A DNA stretch of 64,000 bases from Granulicella mallensis MP5ACTX8 (lineage in GTDB: Bacteria > Acidobacteriota > Terriglobia > Terriglobales > Acidobacteriaceae), in the NCBI RefSeq assembly GCF_000178955.2, contig NC_016631.1:310001-374000 (forward strand). The letters are read 5' to 3'. Made by a program: the position numbers and the translations under genes. The first letter of the stretch is position 1. Every line of letters begins with the position of its first letter. Of this stretch, positions 17,783 through 25,752 are shown one piece after another. Below the pieces are notes generated by a model. It did not search any database, was not told where the DNA came from, and saw only the letters and a list, made by a program, of their open reading frames with translations.

Positions 17783-18670
17783 TCATAGAGACCGCCGGCT
17801 CCGACGGAAACTGATAGGGTTATCGCCATACGCACGTTTGAACGCTGCTGCAAAATGACCTTGGTGTTCATACCCGCTTGCGCTAGCGATATCGCTAACA
17901 GGCTTATCGGTTGACAGCAGATCTTCGGCTGCACGTTGCATTCGCCTTCGCGTGATGTATTCGTGTGGAGACGCTCCGATTCGTCGTTTGAACAATCGTG
18001 CGAAATGAAATGGACTTATTCCCGCTTCATGGGAGAGCGTTGCTATTGTCATGTACATATCAAGATGGTGCTCGATATATGCGAGTACTCGCTCGATCCT
18101 TGCATCAGGAAGATCGCGGACAACACGTGGCTTCAATGTTCGCTTAGGGTTTGACAAAAGTAGGTGAGTAGCAAGAAAGCGGGCAGCAGTTTCAGCATAT
18201 AGATCCGGATAGCCCTGTTCGGCTGCGGCTGCAATGGCCGTAACAATTTGAGCTGTGAGTGGGTCGACAAAGCCATGATGATTTGGGCACGTCAAATCAT
18301 CGAGATTCAGCTCATCCTTCGCTTCAAGAAAGAAGAAGGGCGGCATATACAAATGAGCCGTAACCAGAGGTGTTGCCGATTGCGTCTTCCAGCGAAGCTT
18401 GTCTGCGTGGTATGGCTCTGAAGATCCTCCCGAACCAGGGCGATGTTGAGCTTTTCTCCATTTGCCTGAACTTGCGCTCTCGATTACCGAGTGACCGCTC
18501 AGCACCACGGTAATCGCTTGATCTGGGGTTGGAACGGTCTCGTAGCAATCAACGAGAAATGGGCTTTCGACTTTCTGCACAAGAAGAGAATGCCAACCCG
18601 CGTCACGACTAGAGGCTAATCGCTTTCCCGGCTCCCTGTCAGCATTGACGATGCTTTCTTTTGCATACAT
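17783..18670 (-). CDS. AraC-family transcriptional activator
   Basis: This 295-residue protein has an N-terminal cupin-like sensing region and a C-terminal double HTH. The HTH begins about residue 190 with RIERVLAYIEHHLDMYMTIATLSHEAGISPFHFARLFKRRIG and ends with the AraC signature AASGYEHQGHFAAAFKRAYGDNPISFRR. It is divergent from an SDR gene, which it probably controls. Its 3' end faces the broken NmrA gene. The inducer is unknown. Confidence 0.92.
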   Translation of the reverse strand: MYAKESIVNADREPGKRLASSRDAGWHSLLVQKVESPFLVDCYETVPTPDQAITVVLSGHSVIESASSGKWRKAQHRPGSGGSSEPYHADKLRWKTQSATPLVTAHLYMPPFFFLEAKDELNLDDLTCPNHHGFVDPLTAQIVTAIAAAAEQGYPDLYAETAARFLATHLLLSNPKRTLKPRVVRDLPDARIERVLAYIEHHLDMYMTIATLSHEAGISPFHFARLFKRRIGASPHEYITRRRMQRAAEDLLSTDKPVSDIASASGYEHQGHFAAAFKRAYGDNPISFRRSRRSL

Positions 18671-18876
18671 TCGGCCCCTCCTCCTCTCTCGCAGAATAAG
18701 TCCGAAACCGACCTAATGACAATTTCACGAAAAAAGAGCATGAATAGGATCTAAAAGAGCAAGTTGGCGTGAGCGCACGGCAATGCCAACACATTTAATA
18801 GACGAGAGTTGCCCTAAATATAGGGAGTGACAAGGATCACGGGCGAATTTGATCTCAAGCACAGGAGTATTGACCA

Positions 18877-19605
18877 ATGGCAAAAGTAGCAATTGTTACG
18901 GGAGCATCCAGAGGCATCGGCCGCAGCATAGCCGAACGCTTGGCGCACGACGGCTTCTCTGTCGTAGTGAATTATGCGGGCAATCAAACCGAGGCAGGCG
19001 AAGTCGTCAAGCAGATCGAATCCAAAGGTGGCAAGGCTCTGGCGATCAAAGCCAATGTTGGTAACAAAGAAGACGTCGACCGGATCTTTCAGGAGACCCT
19101 AAAGGCTTTCGGTCAAGTCGATGTCGTCGTCAATAACGCAGGAATCATGCCCTTGTCCCTGATCGCGAAGGAAGACGCCGAAACCTTCGACAAGGTCATT
19201 GCGACAAATCTTCGCGGTACCTTTTTGGTGTTCGCACAGGCTGCGCAGCACATCTCCGAGGGAGGACGCATTATCGCGTTTTCGAGCAGCGTTCTCGCCA
19301 AGTCTTTTCCGAGCTACGGACCGTATATCGCGTCAAAGGCCGGCGTCGAAGGACTTGTGCCGGTATTGGCGAACGAACTGCGCGGCAAAAACATCACTGT
19401 GAACGCCGTTGCTCCAGGTCCCACCGGTACTGCGTTGTTTCTCGACGGTAAGACACCGGAACAAATTGCTCAACTTAGCAAACTCGCACCTCTGGAGCGT
19501 CTCGGACAGCCAGAAGATATTGCGAATGCTGTGTCATTCTTGGCGAGCCCCGATGGCGCATGGGTCAACGCCCAGGTGCTGCGAGTCAACGGTGGTTTCG
19601 CCTAG
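18877..19605 (+). CDS. Short-chain dehydrogenase/reductase
   Basis: This is a 242-residue classical SDR: TGASRGIGRSIAERL at the N-terminus, NNAG, catalytic Ser in AFSSSVL, YIASK, and the C-terminal VNGGFA. CACAGGAGTA precedes the ATG. It is divergent from the AraC gene. Its TAG stop is formed at the left edge of a 112-bp MITE-like insertion; because that element begins with G after a duplicated TA, the reading frame end is kept. Confidence 0.92.
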   Translation: MAKVAIVTGASRGIGRSIAERLAHDGFSVVVNYAGNQTEAGEVVKQIESKGGKALAIKANVGNKEDVDRIFQETLKAFGQVDVVVNNAGIMPLSLIAKEDAETFDKVIATNLRGTFLVFAQAAQHISEGGRIIAFSSSVLAKSFPSYGPYIASKAGVEGLVPVLANELRGKNITVNAVAPGPTGTALFLDGKTPEQIAQLSKLAPLERLGQPEDIANAVSFLASPDGAWVNAQVLRVNGGFA

Positions 19606-19718
19606 AGCATTTTCCCTGTAGGTGTAGAGCGGTGCTTCGATCTTTATGGGCGTTTTCCACAATGAAAACGCCGCTGCACGCCCGTTTCCGGATTCCCAGC
19701 AACAGGGAAAATGCTCTA
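19603..19718. mobile_element. MITE-like element with TA duplication, nested hairpin
   Basis: Perfect 15-bp terminal inverted repeats begin GAGCATTTTCCCTGT (19605-19619) and end at 19702-19716. They are flanked on both sides by TA (19603-19604 and 19717-19718), the target duplication made by IS630/Tc1-mariner type transposases. Inside is a second 9-bp hairpin (GGCGTTTTC, 19649-19657 with 19664-19672). The element has no coding capacity. Its left edge lies on the stop codon of the SDR gene. Confidence 0.65.
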
Positions 19719-19808
19719 GCCATCGGGTGACAGCGCAGTTGCGAGGTTGACTTCACGGTGTATGCCTCGTTCAGTCGTTCCACTACAAGTTGTCGAAGGG
19801 AGCCAACA

Positions 19809-20708
19809 ATGAAGTACGTAATCGTCATCACCGGGGCATCGAGCGGCATGGGCCAACTCACAGCACATGCCCTCGCCAAAGCAGGCCACACCGTCTACGC
19901 CACTATGAGGGATACAGCGGGTCGTAACAAGCCACAGGTGGAGGCAGCCGCGAAGTTCGCCGCAGACCACAAGGTGGATCTCCGCACCATTGAACTGGAT
20001 GTACTCAATCAAGAGTCCGTCGACACCGCCATTCAGAAGATTATTGCTGACAATGGTCGCATCGACGTCCTCATTCACAATGCTGGACACATGGTATTTG
20101 GGCCTGCTGAGGCGTTTCTTCCGGAACAGCTCGCAGAACTCTACGACGTGAACGTGCTGAGCACTCACCGCGTGAACCGCGCTGCTCTGCCGCAGTTACG
20201 GAAGCAGAAGCAAGGCCTCGTAATCTGGGTCAGCAGCAGTAGCTCTGCGGGTGGCACGCCGCCTTATCTGGCTCCGTATTTCGCGGCGAAGGCCGGTATG
20301 GATGCGATGGCAGTCGTTATGTCCCGTGAGCTAACGCTGTGGGGCATCGAAACGTCGATCATCGTTCCCGGCGCGTTCACGAGTGGAACCAATCATTTCG
20401 CTCATTCAGGTCGTCCCGCCGACAAGGAGCGCGAAGCTGAGTATGAAAACGGTCCATACAAGGGCTTCAGCGAACGTGTCATGAATGGTTTCGCATCCAT
20501 CGTGCCTCCTGATGCAGACGCCGCGGCAGTTGGCGAAGCCATCGTGAACGTAGTCAATGCTCCTTTCGGAAAGCGTCCGTACCGAGTTCATGTCGATCCG
20601 ACGAGCGACGGCGCTGAGGTTACAAACATGGTGCTCGACCGCGTCCGTGCGGAGTTGCTGCGCCGGATTGGCCTCGACGATGTACTTACGCCCGCGAAGC
20701 TTGTCTAA
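19809..20708 (+). CDS. Short-chain dehydrogenase/reductase (Rossmann, about 300 residues)
   Basis: The protein has the SDR motifs TGASSGMGQLTAHAL, HNAG, Ser in WVSSSSSAG and Tyr/Lys in YLAPYFAAK. The length of 299 residues and the C-terminal extension FGKRPYRVHVDPTSDGAEV suit the group of carbonyl reductases that act on larger substrates. The ATG at 19809 follows GAAGGGAGCC and is preferred over the frame start at 19758. It is alone, with a hairpin terminator after it. Confidence 0.9.
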   Translation: MKYVIVITGASSGMGQLTAHALAKAGHTVYATMRDTAGRNKPQVEAAAKFAADHKVDLRTIELDVLNQESVDTAIQKIIADNGRIDVLIHNAGHMVFGPAEAFLPEQLAELYDVNVLSTHRVNRAALPQLRKQKQGLVIWVSSSSSAGGTPPYLAPYFAAKAGMDAMAVVMSRELTLWGIETSIIVPGAFTSGTNHFAHSGRPADKEREAEYENGPYKGFSERVMNGFASIVPPDADAAAVGEAIVNVVNAPFGKRPYRVHVDPTSDGAEVTNMVLDRVRAELLRRIGLDDVLTPAKLV

Positions 20709-20729
20709 CGTTTCCGCTTTCTGCCTCTC

Positions 20730-20764
20730 TTGTTGGCACTGCAGTTTTCTGCAGTGCCCAACAA
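20730..20764 (+). terminator. Hairpin terminator after SDR gene
   Basis: TTGTTGGCACTGCAG pairs with CTGCAGTGCCCAACAA through a TTTT loop, with one bulged base. No strong T run follows, so termination is likely but not certain. Confidence 0.5.
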
Positions 20765-20825
20765 CCATCTCTGACTCAATACGCACTTCTGGTCCGATCC
20801 AACGAACGATGTTGCAGGGATTCTG

Positions 20826-20936
20826 ATGACTCAAATCTTGTCGTTCCTTGACGAAAAGTTCATGGCCCTTTATGCAGATCTAGAACGTGAGGTCTATGCC
20901 AAGCTGGACCAGCTTAAGGATGCAGTACGACCGTGA
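20826..20936 (+). CDS. Possible 36-residue small protein
   Basis: A short frame from ATG codes for an acidic, helical peptide (MTQILSFLDEKF, then LEREVYAKLDQLKD). It ends 16 bp before the preferred start of the porin, so it could be translationally coupled. No family is recognised, and chance or a decayed gene end is as likely. Confidence 0.25.
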   Translation: MTQILSFLDEKFMALYADLEREVYAKLDQLKDAVRP

Positions 20937-20952
20937 AGCGGACTCTCTCAAG

Positions 20953-22413
20953 ATGCGACTTCAGACTGCGATCGATCTCCAGAGACTTTCATACTTGATT
21001 GTTGTCGCTCTTGCTCTTCTATCTAGAGGCATAGCGACTTGTGAGGTTACGCAACAGCCCACCGATGAACGTGCAACGGCGCCGAATTGTCCACTCGATC
21101 CGAGGCCCTCGTATCAATTCCCATTCCTGCGATACAACGAAGACTGGTCGTTCCTGCGATGTGCCCCGCGAACAGATCGCTGGGACCGCATCAAGTACAT
21201 GCGGCTTCGTGAGGGGGAAACCTATCTAACTATCGGCGGAGATGTACGTGAAGTCTACGAATCGTACGACCATCAGTATTGGGGGGACGGCCCGCAGGGA
21301 CAGGGAGGGTGGTTGGTACATCATTATCTCTTTCACGGCGACCTGCACGTCAATCCATCTCTGCGAGTTTTTGGCGAACTACAAGCAGCCTTCGAGAATG
21401 GAAGAAATGGAGGACCGCGACCGTATGACCAAGACAAATTGGACATACACCAGGCATTTATCGACATCAACTGTTGTGGTTCGCAGCAAAAGATCACTCT
21501 CAGGGCAGGTCGCCAAGAGTTGTACTACGGCTCAGGCCGTCTCGTAGACGCACGCTTTGGGCTTAATACTCGCATCAGCTTCGACGGGTTGAAGGTCATC
21601 ATCCCGTCCAAGAGCTCAAATACAGAGGTCTTTGCCACGAGGCCGACGCTGCTTCGACCTGGAATCTTCGATGATTCGCCAGACTCGCAGAAGTGGTTTT
21701 GGGGCATCTACAACACTACCGCTGTGAAGCCATCGGTTTCGCTTGACCTCTACTATCTGGGCTACAAAGCGGCTTCGCAGACCTTTGCCGCCGGCACTGG
21801 AGAGTTTCAATCAAACACTATCGGCGGACGTTGGGCTGGAAAGACTGGCAATCGCGATTTCGATGAGGAAGCCAATGTCCAGGTCGGAACATTCAAAAAC
21901 AGCGACATTCGTGCCTGGTCGGCGGCGCTATACAATGGCTACACCTTTGAACACGTACGTGAAACACCACGCATCAGCTTGCGATCTGACGTGACAAGCG
22001 GTGATAGCGATCCAAACGACCGGCATCTCGGTAGCTTTTTCCCCATCTATGCGCGAGGGAAGTATTTCGGAGAGGCCGATCTCAACGGCCCTGTCAATAC
22101 AATTGACATTATTCCAGCTCTGGATCTCCATCCTCGTTCCGACCTCTTGGTCAACCTCAGCTACGGGGCGTTCTGGCGCGAGAGCATTCACGATGGAATT
22201 TATGGCTTCGCCGGCAATCTTTATAAGCCTGGCAACGAGAGCCGAGCGCGAATGATCGGCCAGCAAGCCGAAATCGACTTCAACTACTTCATCATGCCGC
22301 ATACGTTGATGAGGGTGATTTACCAACACTTTTTCCCCGGACGGTTCTTGAAGGAAACGCCACCTGGGCAGGATGTAAATTACGTCACGGTTTGGTTTGA
22401 CTATCACTTCTAA
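20953..22413 (+). CDS. Alginate-export-type outer-membrane porin
   Basis: The protein resembles the alginate export family of 18-strand beta-barrels. It has a signal peptide (about residues 1-27, hydrophobic LSYLIVVALALLS), then RWDRIKYMRLREGETYLTIGGDVREVYESYDHQYWG. Barrel strands follow, including ITLRAGRQELYYGSGRLVD, and the C-terminal strand ends VTVWFDYHF. Many family members are general substrate-specific porins rather than alginate exporters, and no alginate genes lie nearby. The ATG at 20953 puts the signal peptide first; the frame start at 20887 would add 22 residues that do not look like a signal sequence. Confidence 0.82.
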   Translation: MRLQTAIDLQRLSYLIVVALALLSRGIATCEVTQQPTDERATAPNCPLDPRPSYQFPFLRYNEDWSFLRCAPRTDRWDRIKYMRLREGETYLTIGGDVREVYESYDHQYWGDGPQGQGGWLVHHYLFHGDLHVNPSLRVFGELQAAFENGRNGGPRPYDQDKLDIHQAFIDINCCGSQQKITLRAGRQELYYGSGRLVDARFGLNTRISFDGLKVIIPSKSSNTEVFATRPTLLRPGIFDDSPDSQKWFWGIYNTTAVKPSVSLDLYYLGYKAASQTFAAGTGEFQSNTIGGRWAGKTGNRDFDEEANVQVGTFKNSDIRAWSAALYNGYTFEHVRETPRISLRSDVTSGDSDPNDRHLGSFFPIYARGKYFGEADLNGPVNTIDIIPALDLHPRSDLLVNLSYGAFWRESIHDGIYGFAGNLYKPGNESRARMIGQQAEIDFNYFIMPHTLMRVIYQHFFPGRFLKETPPGQDVNYVTVWFDYHF

Positions 22414-22426
22414 CGAGGGAGGACAG

Positions 22427-22741
22427 ATGACAGAAAAGTTAACTCACCCAATCGTAAAAGCGGCCATTGATGCGTTGCAGGCGGGAGACAGTGAAGCATG
22501 GAAGGAGTTGTTTGATCCTAATGCCGTTCTTCTTGATGATGGCCATCCCCGCGATCTCGAGCGATTCTCAGATGAAGCGGTAGGCCATGAAAAATTCTCT
22601 AGCATCGACACCGTAAGAGACGGTGGATTGAAGATTGAAGGCGAATTCCAATCGGACGTGTGGGGGCGCTTTCGGACATACTTCTACTTCACGATCTCCG
22701 ATGAAGGCAAGATCGCAAAACTTGAAATCGGCCAGGCATAG
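22427..22741 (+). CDS. Small SnoaL-like / NTF2-fold protein
   Basis: This 104-residue protein has the cone-fold pattern HPIVKAAIDALQAGDSEAWKELFDPNAVLLDDG and closing strands FRTYFYFTISDEGKIAKLEIGQA. The family includes isomerases, cyclases and unknown ligand binders. GAGGGAGGACAG directly before the ATG fixes the start. It lies 13 bp after the porin stop and is probably cotranscribed with it. Confidence 0.85.
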   Translation: MTEKLTHPIVKAAIDALQAGDSEAWKELFDPNAVLLDDGHPRDLERFSDEAVGHEKFSSIDTVRDGGLKIEGEFQSDVWGRFRTYFYFTISDEGKIAKLEIGQA

Positions 22742-22803
22742 TCTTTTCGCCAGAGCCATTTCGTTGTCGAAAACGCTAGCAGACGCTGCCTCGGAGCTGT
22801 TGC

Positions 22804-23097
22804 GTGATGTTTTCGGGGAAGACAAGTTGCCGATCCGGATGGTTCTCGGCGTTTCGGCGTACTTATAGTTCCTTACTGGCCGAAACTGGCAATGATGTGA
22901 AGGTGGTGCAGGAGTTAATGCGGCACTCAAAGATCAGCACGACGATGGAGGTCTACACGCAGGCTGGCATGACGAAAAACGTGCCGCGTAGCGCAGGGCC
23001 GTCGATGCGTTGTTTAACCGTGATTCGGAAGCTTCAAGAAGAGGGGAAACAGAAGGAAAAGCTAATTGCTCCCTTATCGCTCCCTCGGAATCCTTAA
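22804..23097 (+). pseudogene. Tyrosine recombinase remnant (C-terminal end)
   Basis: A fragment of an integrase catalytic domain is visible: FRRTYSSLLAETGNDVKVVQ, then the LMRHSK block and the Tyr nucleophile region STTMEVYTQA. The first half of the gene and the catalytic Arg and Lys blocks are absent, and the conserved HxFR is altered to SAFR. The end is out of frame relative to family members. It stops about 40 bp before the left attachment repeat of the island, so it is probably the trace of an older element that used the same tRNA site. Confidence 0.8.
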
Positions 23098-23133
23098 TGC
23101 TCCCGGATTACGCTTGCTAACTTGTAGAAATGA

Positions 23134-23156
23134 TTTGGTGGACCTGATCGGGATCG
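23134..23156. repeat. Island attachment site, left copy
   Basis: The 23 bases starting TTTGGTGGACCTG are identical to those at 42188-42210, which include the last 21 bases of tRNA-Ala. The rest of the tRNA is absent here, so this is the island end created by integration. Confidence 0.88.
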
Positions 23157-23580
23157 GAGTATCCCGGCTATTGATTCCACGCAAGTTGCTGATTTCAAAA
23201 GAGCGAAAAGTCCGACATTTCCACCATTGCCGGATCGGATGTACGTTTTTTGTACGAAACTATTTTCGGAAGCCTTGTCCAATTGCCTGAATTCAAGGGA
23301 TGACCACCTGCTTGCAGCAGGTGACGAACGAATTCAGACAGCATAGCATCCCCTGCCAAAGAAAGAAGCCCGGCAATCTGGCGTGCTTTGCTGGGGGAAC
23401 CTTGGATCGGAAGATCAAAAGGGTCTGCTGGATGGGTCATTTCGAATCGGTTGTGAAGTCATGTCGATGGTCCGAGCATGCACCACGGGTCGCGTAAACT
23501 AGAGGTTTAGATCTACTCCTGATGTCGCTTTGCCTCAATCACGAGATCGACCGTGTTGACATTCTTACGGAGAGCCAGAA
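23157..23580. other. Island left end without a recognised gene
   Basis: This 424-bp stretch holds no recognisable gene. A minus-strand frame of 81 codons (23195-23440) contains a helical-looking stretch, SKARQIAGLLSLAGDAML, but has no known family. A small palindrome, CACCTGC-TTGCA-GCAGGTG, lies near 23306-23324 and could be a terminator or a recombinase arm site. Confidence 0.4.
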
Positions 23581-24942
23581 GTGAAATCAGATCTAGGCGA
23601 GTCGCCTACGCGCGACGGTGTTCTGAAATTTCTGTTTGAATCTTCCGAATACGGAAACCTCGGTCTCTTCGTAGGCGCCGGATTCTCGAAGGCCATCGTG
23701 GACGCTCCTCCAAAAACCGTCGCGTTGAGCTGGGGAGAGCTGCTCGCAAAAGCAAGCAAACGGATGAGGGTTTCCCTGACCAAACTGAAGCATGAGGGGA
23801 GCGGCTACCCGGATCTGGCCTCACGACTTTGTGAAGCTCACGCCAGAAAAACGAAGGGGAAACCTTCGCAGTCCCTGCTGAAATTGAAGCGCATCATCTG
23901 TGCAGAGACAGCGTGGTACCCACCAGAAGACAAGCGACTTAAATTCGCCAGCTACCTTGAGAAGGTTGCGCCGTCCTGGATCATCACGACGAACTACGAC
24001 CAGATTCTCGAGTGCCTCTTGCCGGGCGCTTCCTTCTCGCTCGGGCCAAGTGACACCTTTACTAGTCGGAAGGGGCTCATTCCAATCTTCCATCTCCACG
24101 GCATCAGGACTGATCCTGAATCCCTCATCATTTCGCAAGAAGACTACGTGGCGCTCTTTCGACCGAACGAGTACCGCCAGATCCGGCTGGCACTTGCGTT
24201 GAAGGAGTCAACGACCTGCCTGCTCGGCTATGGTCTGGGAGATGTCAACGTGCTCACGGCACTCGACTGGTCCTCGAAAGTCTTCCAGGGAAAAGGGCAA
24301 GCCTACCCAAGGGAGGTCATTCAAGTCGTAAGAAACACAAAATCTGCCCAAGAAGATCCTTACCGTTTAGAGAATGGGATCGTCGTGGTCGAAGTAGAGG
24401 ACATTGCCGACTTCTTCGATGAGTTCGTCGAGGCCATTCCGCGCTGGAAGAAACAACGCTCCAGGCGGAAGGCGAAGATCAAGGAGGTGCTGAATATCTT
24501 TCGGGAAGCCGCACCGGACGATGTCACCGACTTCCTTGAAGACGGTGAGTGGCGGCGAAATATTCTCGCTGCGCTGCCGAAGTATGAGATCGAGTTCGTC
24601 CGCGAGTTTGAAGTCTTCCTGAACAAAGTCGTCGACCAGAATCGGAAGTTGTCGAGCCGAAACGGCGCCTTCCGTGAATACGCGAAAGGCCTCAACATGA
24701 GCCTCGATGTATTGAGCACATTTGAGTGCGGCAAGTTTCCACCTGCCCTCCTTGCCGCAATCGTACGAAACATGGATCGGTTAGCCCGTTATATCGGAGA
24801 GGGAGTAGGGAATTCCTATTCTGCTTCGCAACTGTGGGCTGAACGAAAGAGTGAGTTGTCAAAAAGCATGGTGGCGGAGTTGCGGGCAATCGCTGGATGC
24901 CACCGTCACGTGTCACTGGAAGAGCTGATAAGCGAACTCTAA
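23581..24942 (+). CDS. SIR2-domain protein, likely antiphage NADase
   Basis: This 453-residue protein has an N-terminal SIR2-like domain: GAGFS at residues 32-36, TTNYD at 136-140, HLHG at 171-174 and GYGLGD at 216-221, the nucleotide-binding and catalytic blocks of SIR2_2-type proteins. Bacterial SIR2 domains of this type often hydrolyse NAD+ on phage infection and stop growth. Residues 290-453 are a helical region with no family I recognise, possibly the phage sensor. It is 30 bp from, and convergent with, a Septu-like pair. The start is a GTG with GGAGA upstream. It is much shorter than DSR1/DSR2 proteins and has no Thoeris partner gene nearby, so it may be a single-gene system. Confidence 0.85.
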   Translation: MKSDLGESPTRDGVLKFLFESSEYGNLGLFVGAGFSKAIVDAPPKTVALSWGELLAKASKRMRVSLTKLKHEGSGYPDLASRLCEAHARKTKGKPSQSLLKLKRIICAETAWYPPEDKRLKFASYLEKVAPSWIITTNYDQILECLLPGASFSLGPSDTFTSRKGLIPIFHLHGIRTDPESLIISQEDYVALFRPNEYRQIRLALALKESTTCLLGYGLGDVNVLTALDWSSKVFQGKGQAYPREVIQVVRNTKSAQEDPYRLENGIVVVEVEDIADFFDEFVEAIPRWKKQRSRRKAKIKEVLNIFREAAPDDVTDFLEDGEWRRNILAALPKYEIEFVREFEVFLNKVVDQNRKLSSRNGAFREYAKGLNMSLDVLSTFECGKFPPALLAAIVRNMDRLARYIGEGVGNSYSASQLWAERKSELSKSMVAELRAIAGCHRHVSLEELISEL

Positions 24943-24972
24943 CCAGGCCATTGAGAACCAGCGTATCGCGTT

Positions 24973-25752
24973 TCAGGCTAGAAGGTCCGGAAGAGGGTTC
25001 GCCCTCAAATAATCGATAACCATAGCGCTGTACGGTTTCTCGGGCTGCACCGCCTCCTCGACAAATGTACGGAAGAGCGCTGCATGATGGCGAGCCTTCG
25101 GATCCGTGCTGCCCATCAGGTCGATCGCGAGGTTCCGGGCTTCGCGGATCTTGGCCAGGTGCGTAAGTCGCGGCCCGTGCTTCAGACTGTCGAGGCCGAG
25201 CACTTCGATCGTCTTGCGCCCGAGTTGAGTAATCCCGACCGGTACCTCGCTCCAGAATGAGATGTGATCGCCTGGATCGTTATCACCATCAGGTTTGAGA
25301 ATCGACGGCCTTTCGTCTTCAATGCGCATCCCGTGACTTCTGGCGCGGGTCGCCGGTTCGGCGAGCGGGAATAGGTCATTCTTAATCTTGTTACAGAAGG
25401 AACAGCTTAGGAGCAGGTTGTCCCAGCTATAAGCCAACCAGTAGTACCCCGGACGCATTCTTTCGCCGTCAAGATTCTGACGCGAGCTTGACTTAGGCCG
25501 CCAATGCTCGACTTGCGAATCGGCGTAAGGTTTGGGAATAACGGTCTCGCAGTAGCAGCATTTGCCGTGATGGAGGGTCTCTAGCTCAGCTTTTACAGCG
25601 TCCGAGGTATAAATCGACTTACGAACCGGCATCGGTTTCGTCGCCCGATAAGTTTCCGGATCTGCATCATATGCGTCGCATAGCTCCCGGGCGTGCAGCT
25701 CGCCGACGCGAACGAGGGCAGGCGGAGCTGCACCCTTGTGAATCGCGATCAC
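24973..25752 (-). CDS. ptuB: HNH endonuclease, PtuB-like (Septu defence)
   Basis: This 259-residue protein carries an HNH nuclease with two zinc-binding cysteine pairs (Cys65/Cys68 in CCYC, and Cys117/Cys120 in SCSFCN). The catalytic segment is VEHWRPKS (His83), with Asn112 in WDNLLLSC. This is the layout of PtuB, the nuclease of Septu, and of related retron HNH effectors. The start overlaps the ATPase gene stop by 4 bp (GTGA), the coupling usual for ptuA-ptuB. It would cut nucleic acid when the ATPase senses infection. Confidence 0.85.
   Translation of the reverse strand: MIAIHKGAAPPALVRVGELHARELCDAYDADPETYRATKPMPVRKSIYTSDAVKAELETLHHGKCCYCETVIPKPYADSQVEHWRPKSSSRQNLDGERMRPGYYWLAYSWDNLLLSCSFCNKIKNDLFPLAEPATRARSHGMRIEDERPSILKPDGDNDPGDHISFWSEVPVGITQLGRKTIEVLGLDSLKHGPRLTHLAKIREARNLAIDLMGSTDPKARHHAALFRTFVEEAVQPEKPYSAMVIDYLRANPLPDLLA

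Noticed and set aside
20953..22413. Alginate export as the true role of the porin
   Set aside because: No alginate synthesis genes are near, and the family includes many other porins.
23134..23156. A second tRNA-Ala gene at the left repeat
   Set aside because: Only the last 21 bases of the tRNA are present; the anticodon arm and the 5' half are missing.
23195..23440. An 81-codon frame at the island left end
   Set aside because: No ribosome binding site or family was seen; it is recorded only within the gap note.
23581..24942. Thoeris or other known multi-gene SIR2 system
   Set aside because: No TIR, Argonaute, HerA or similar partner gene is next to the SIR2 gene; its neighbours are the Septu-like pair.
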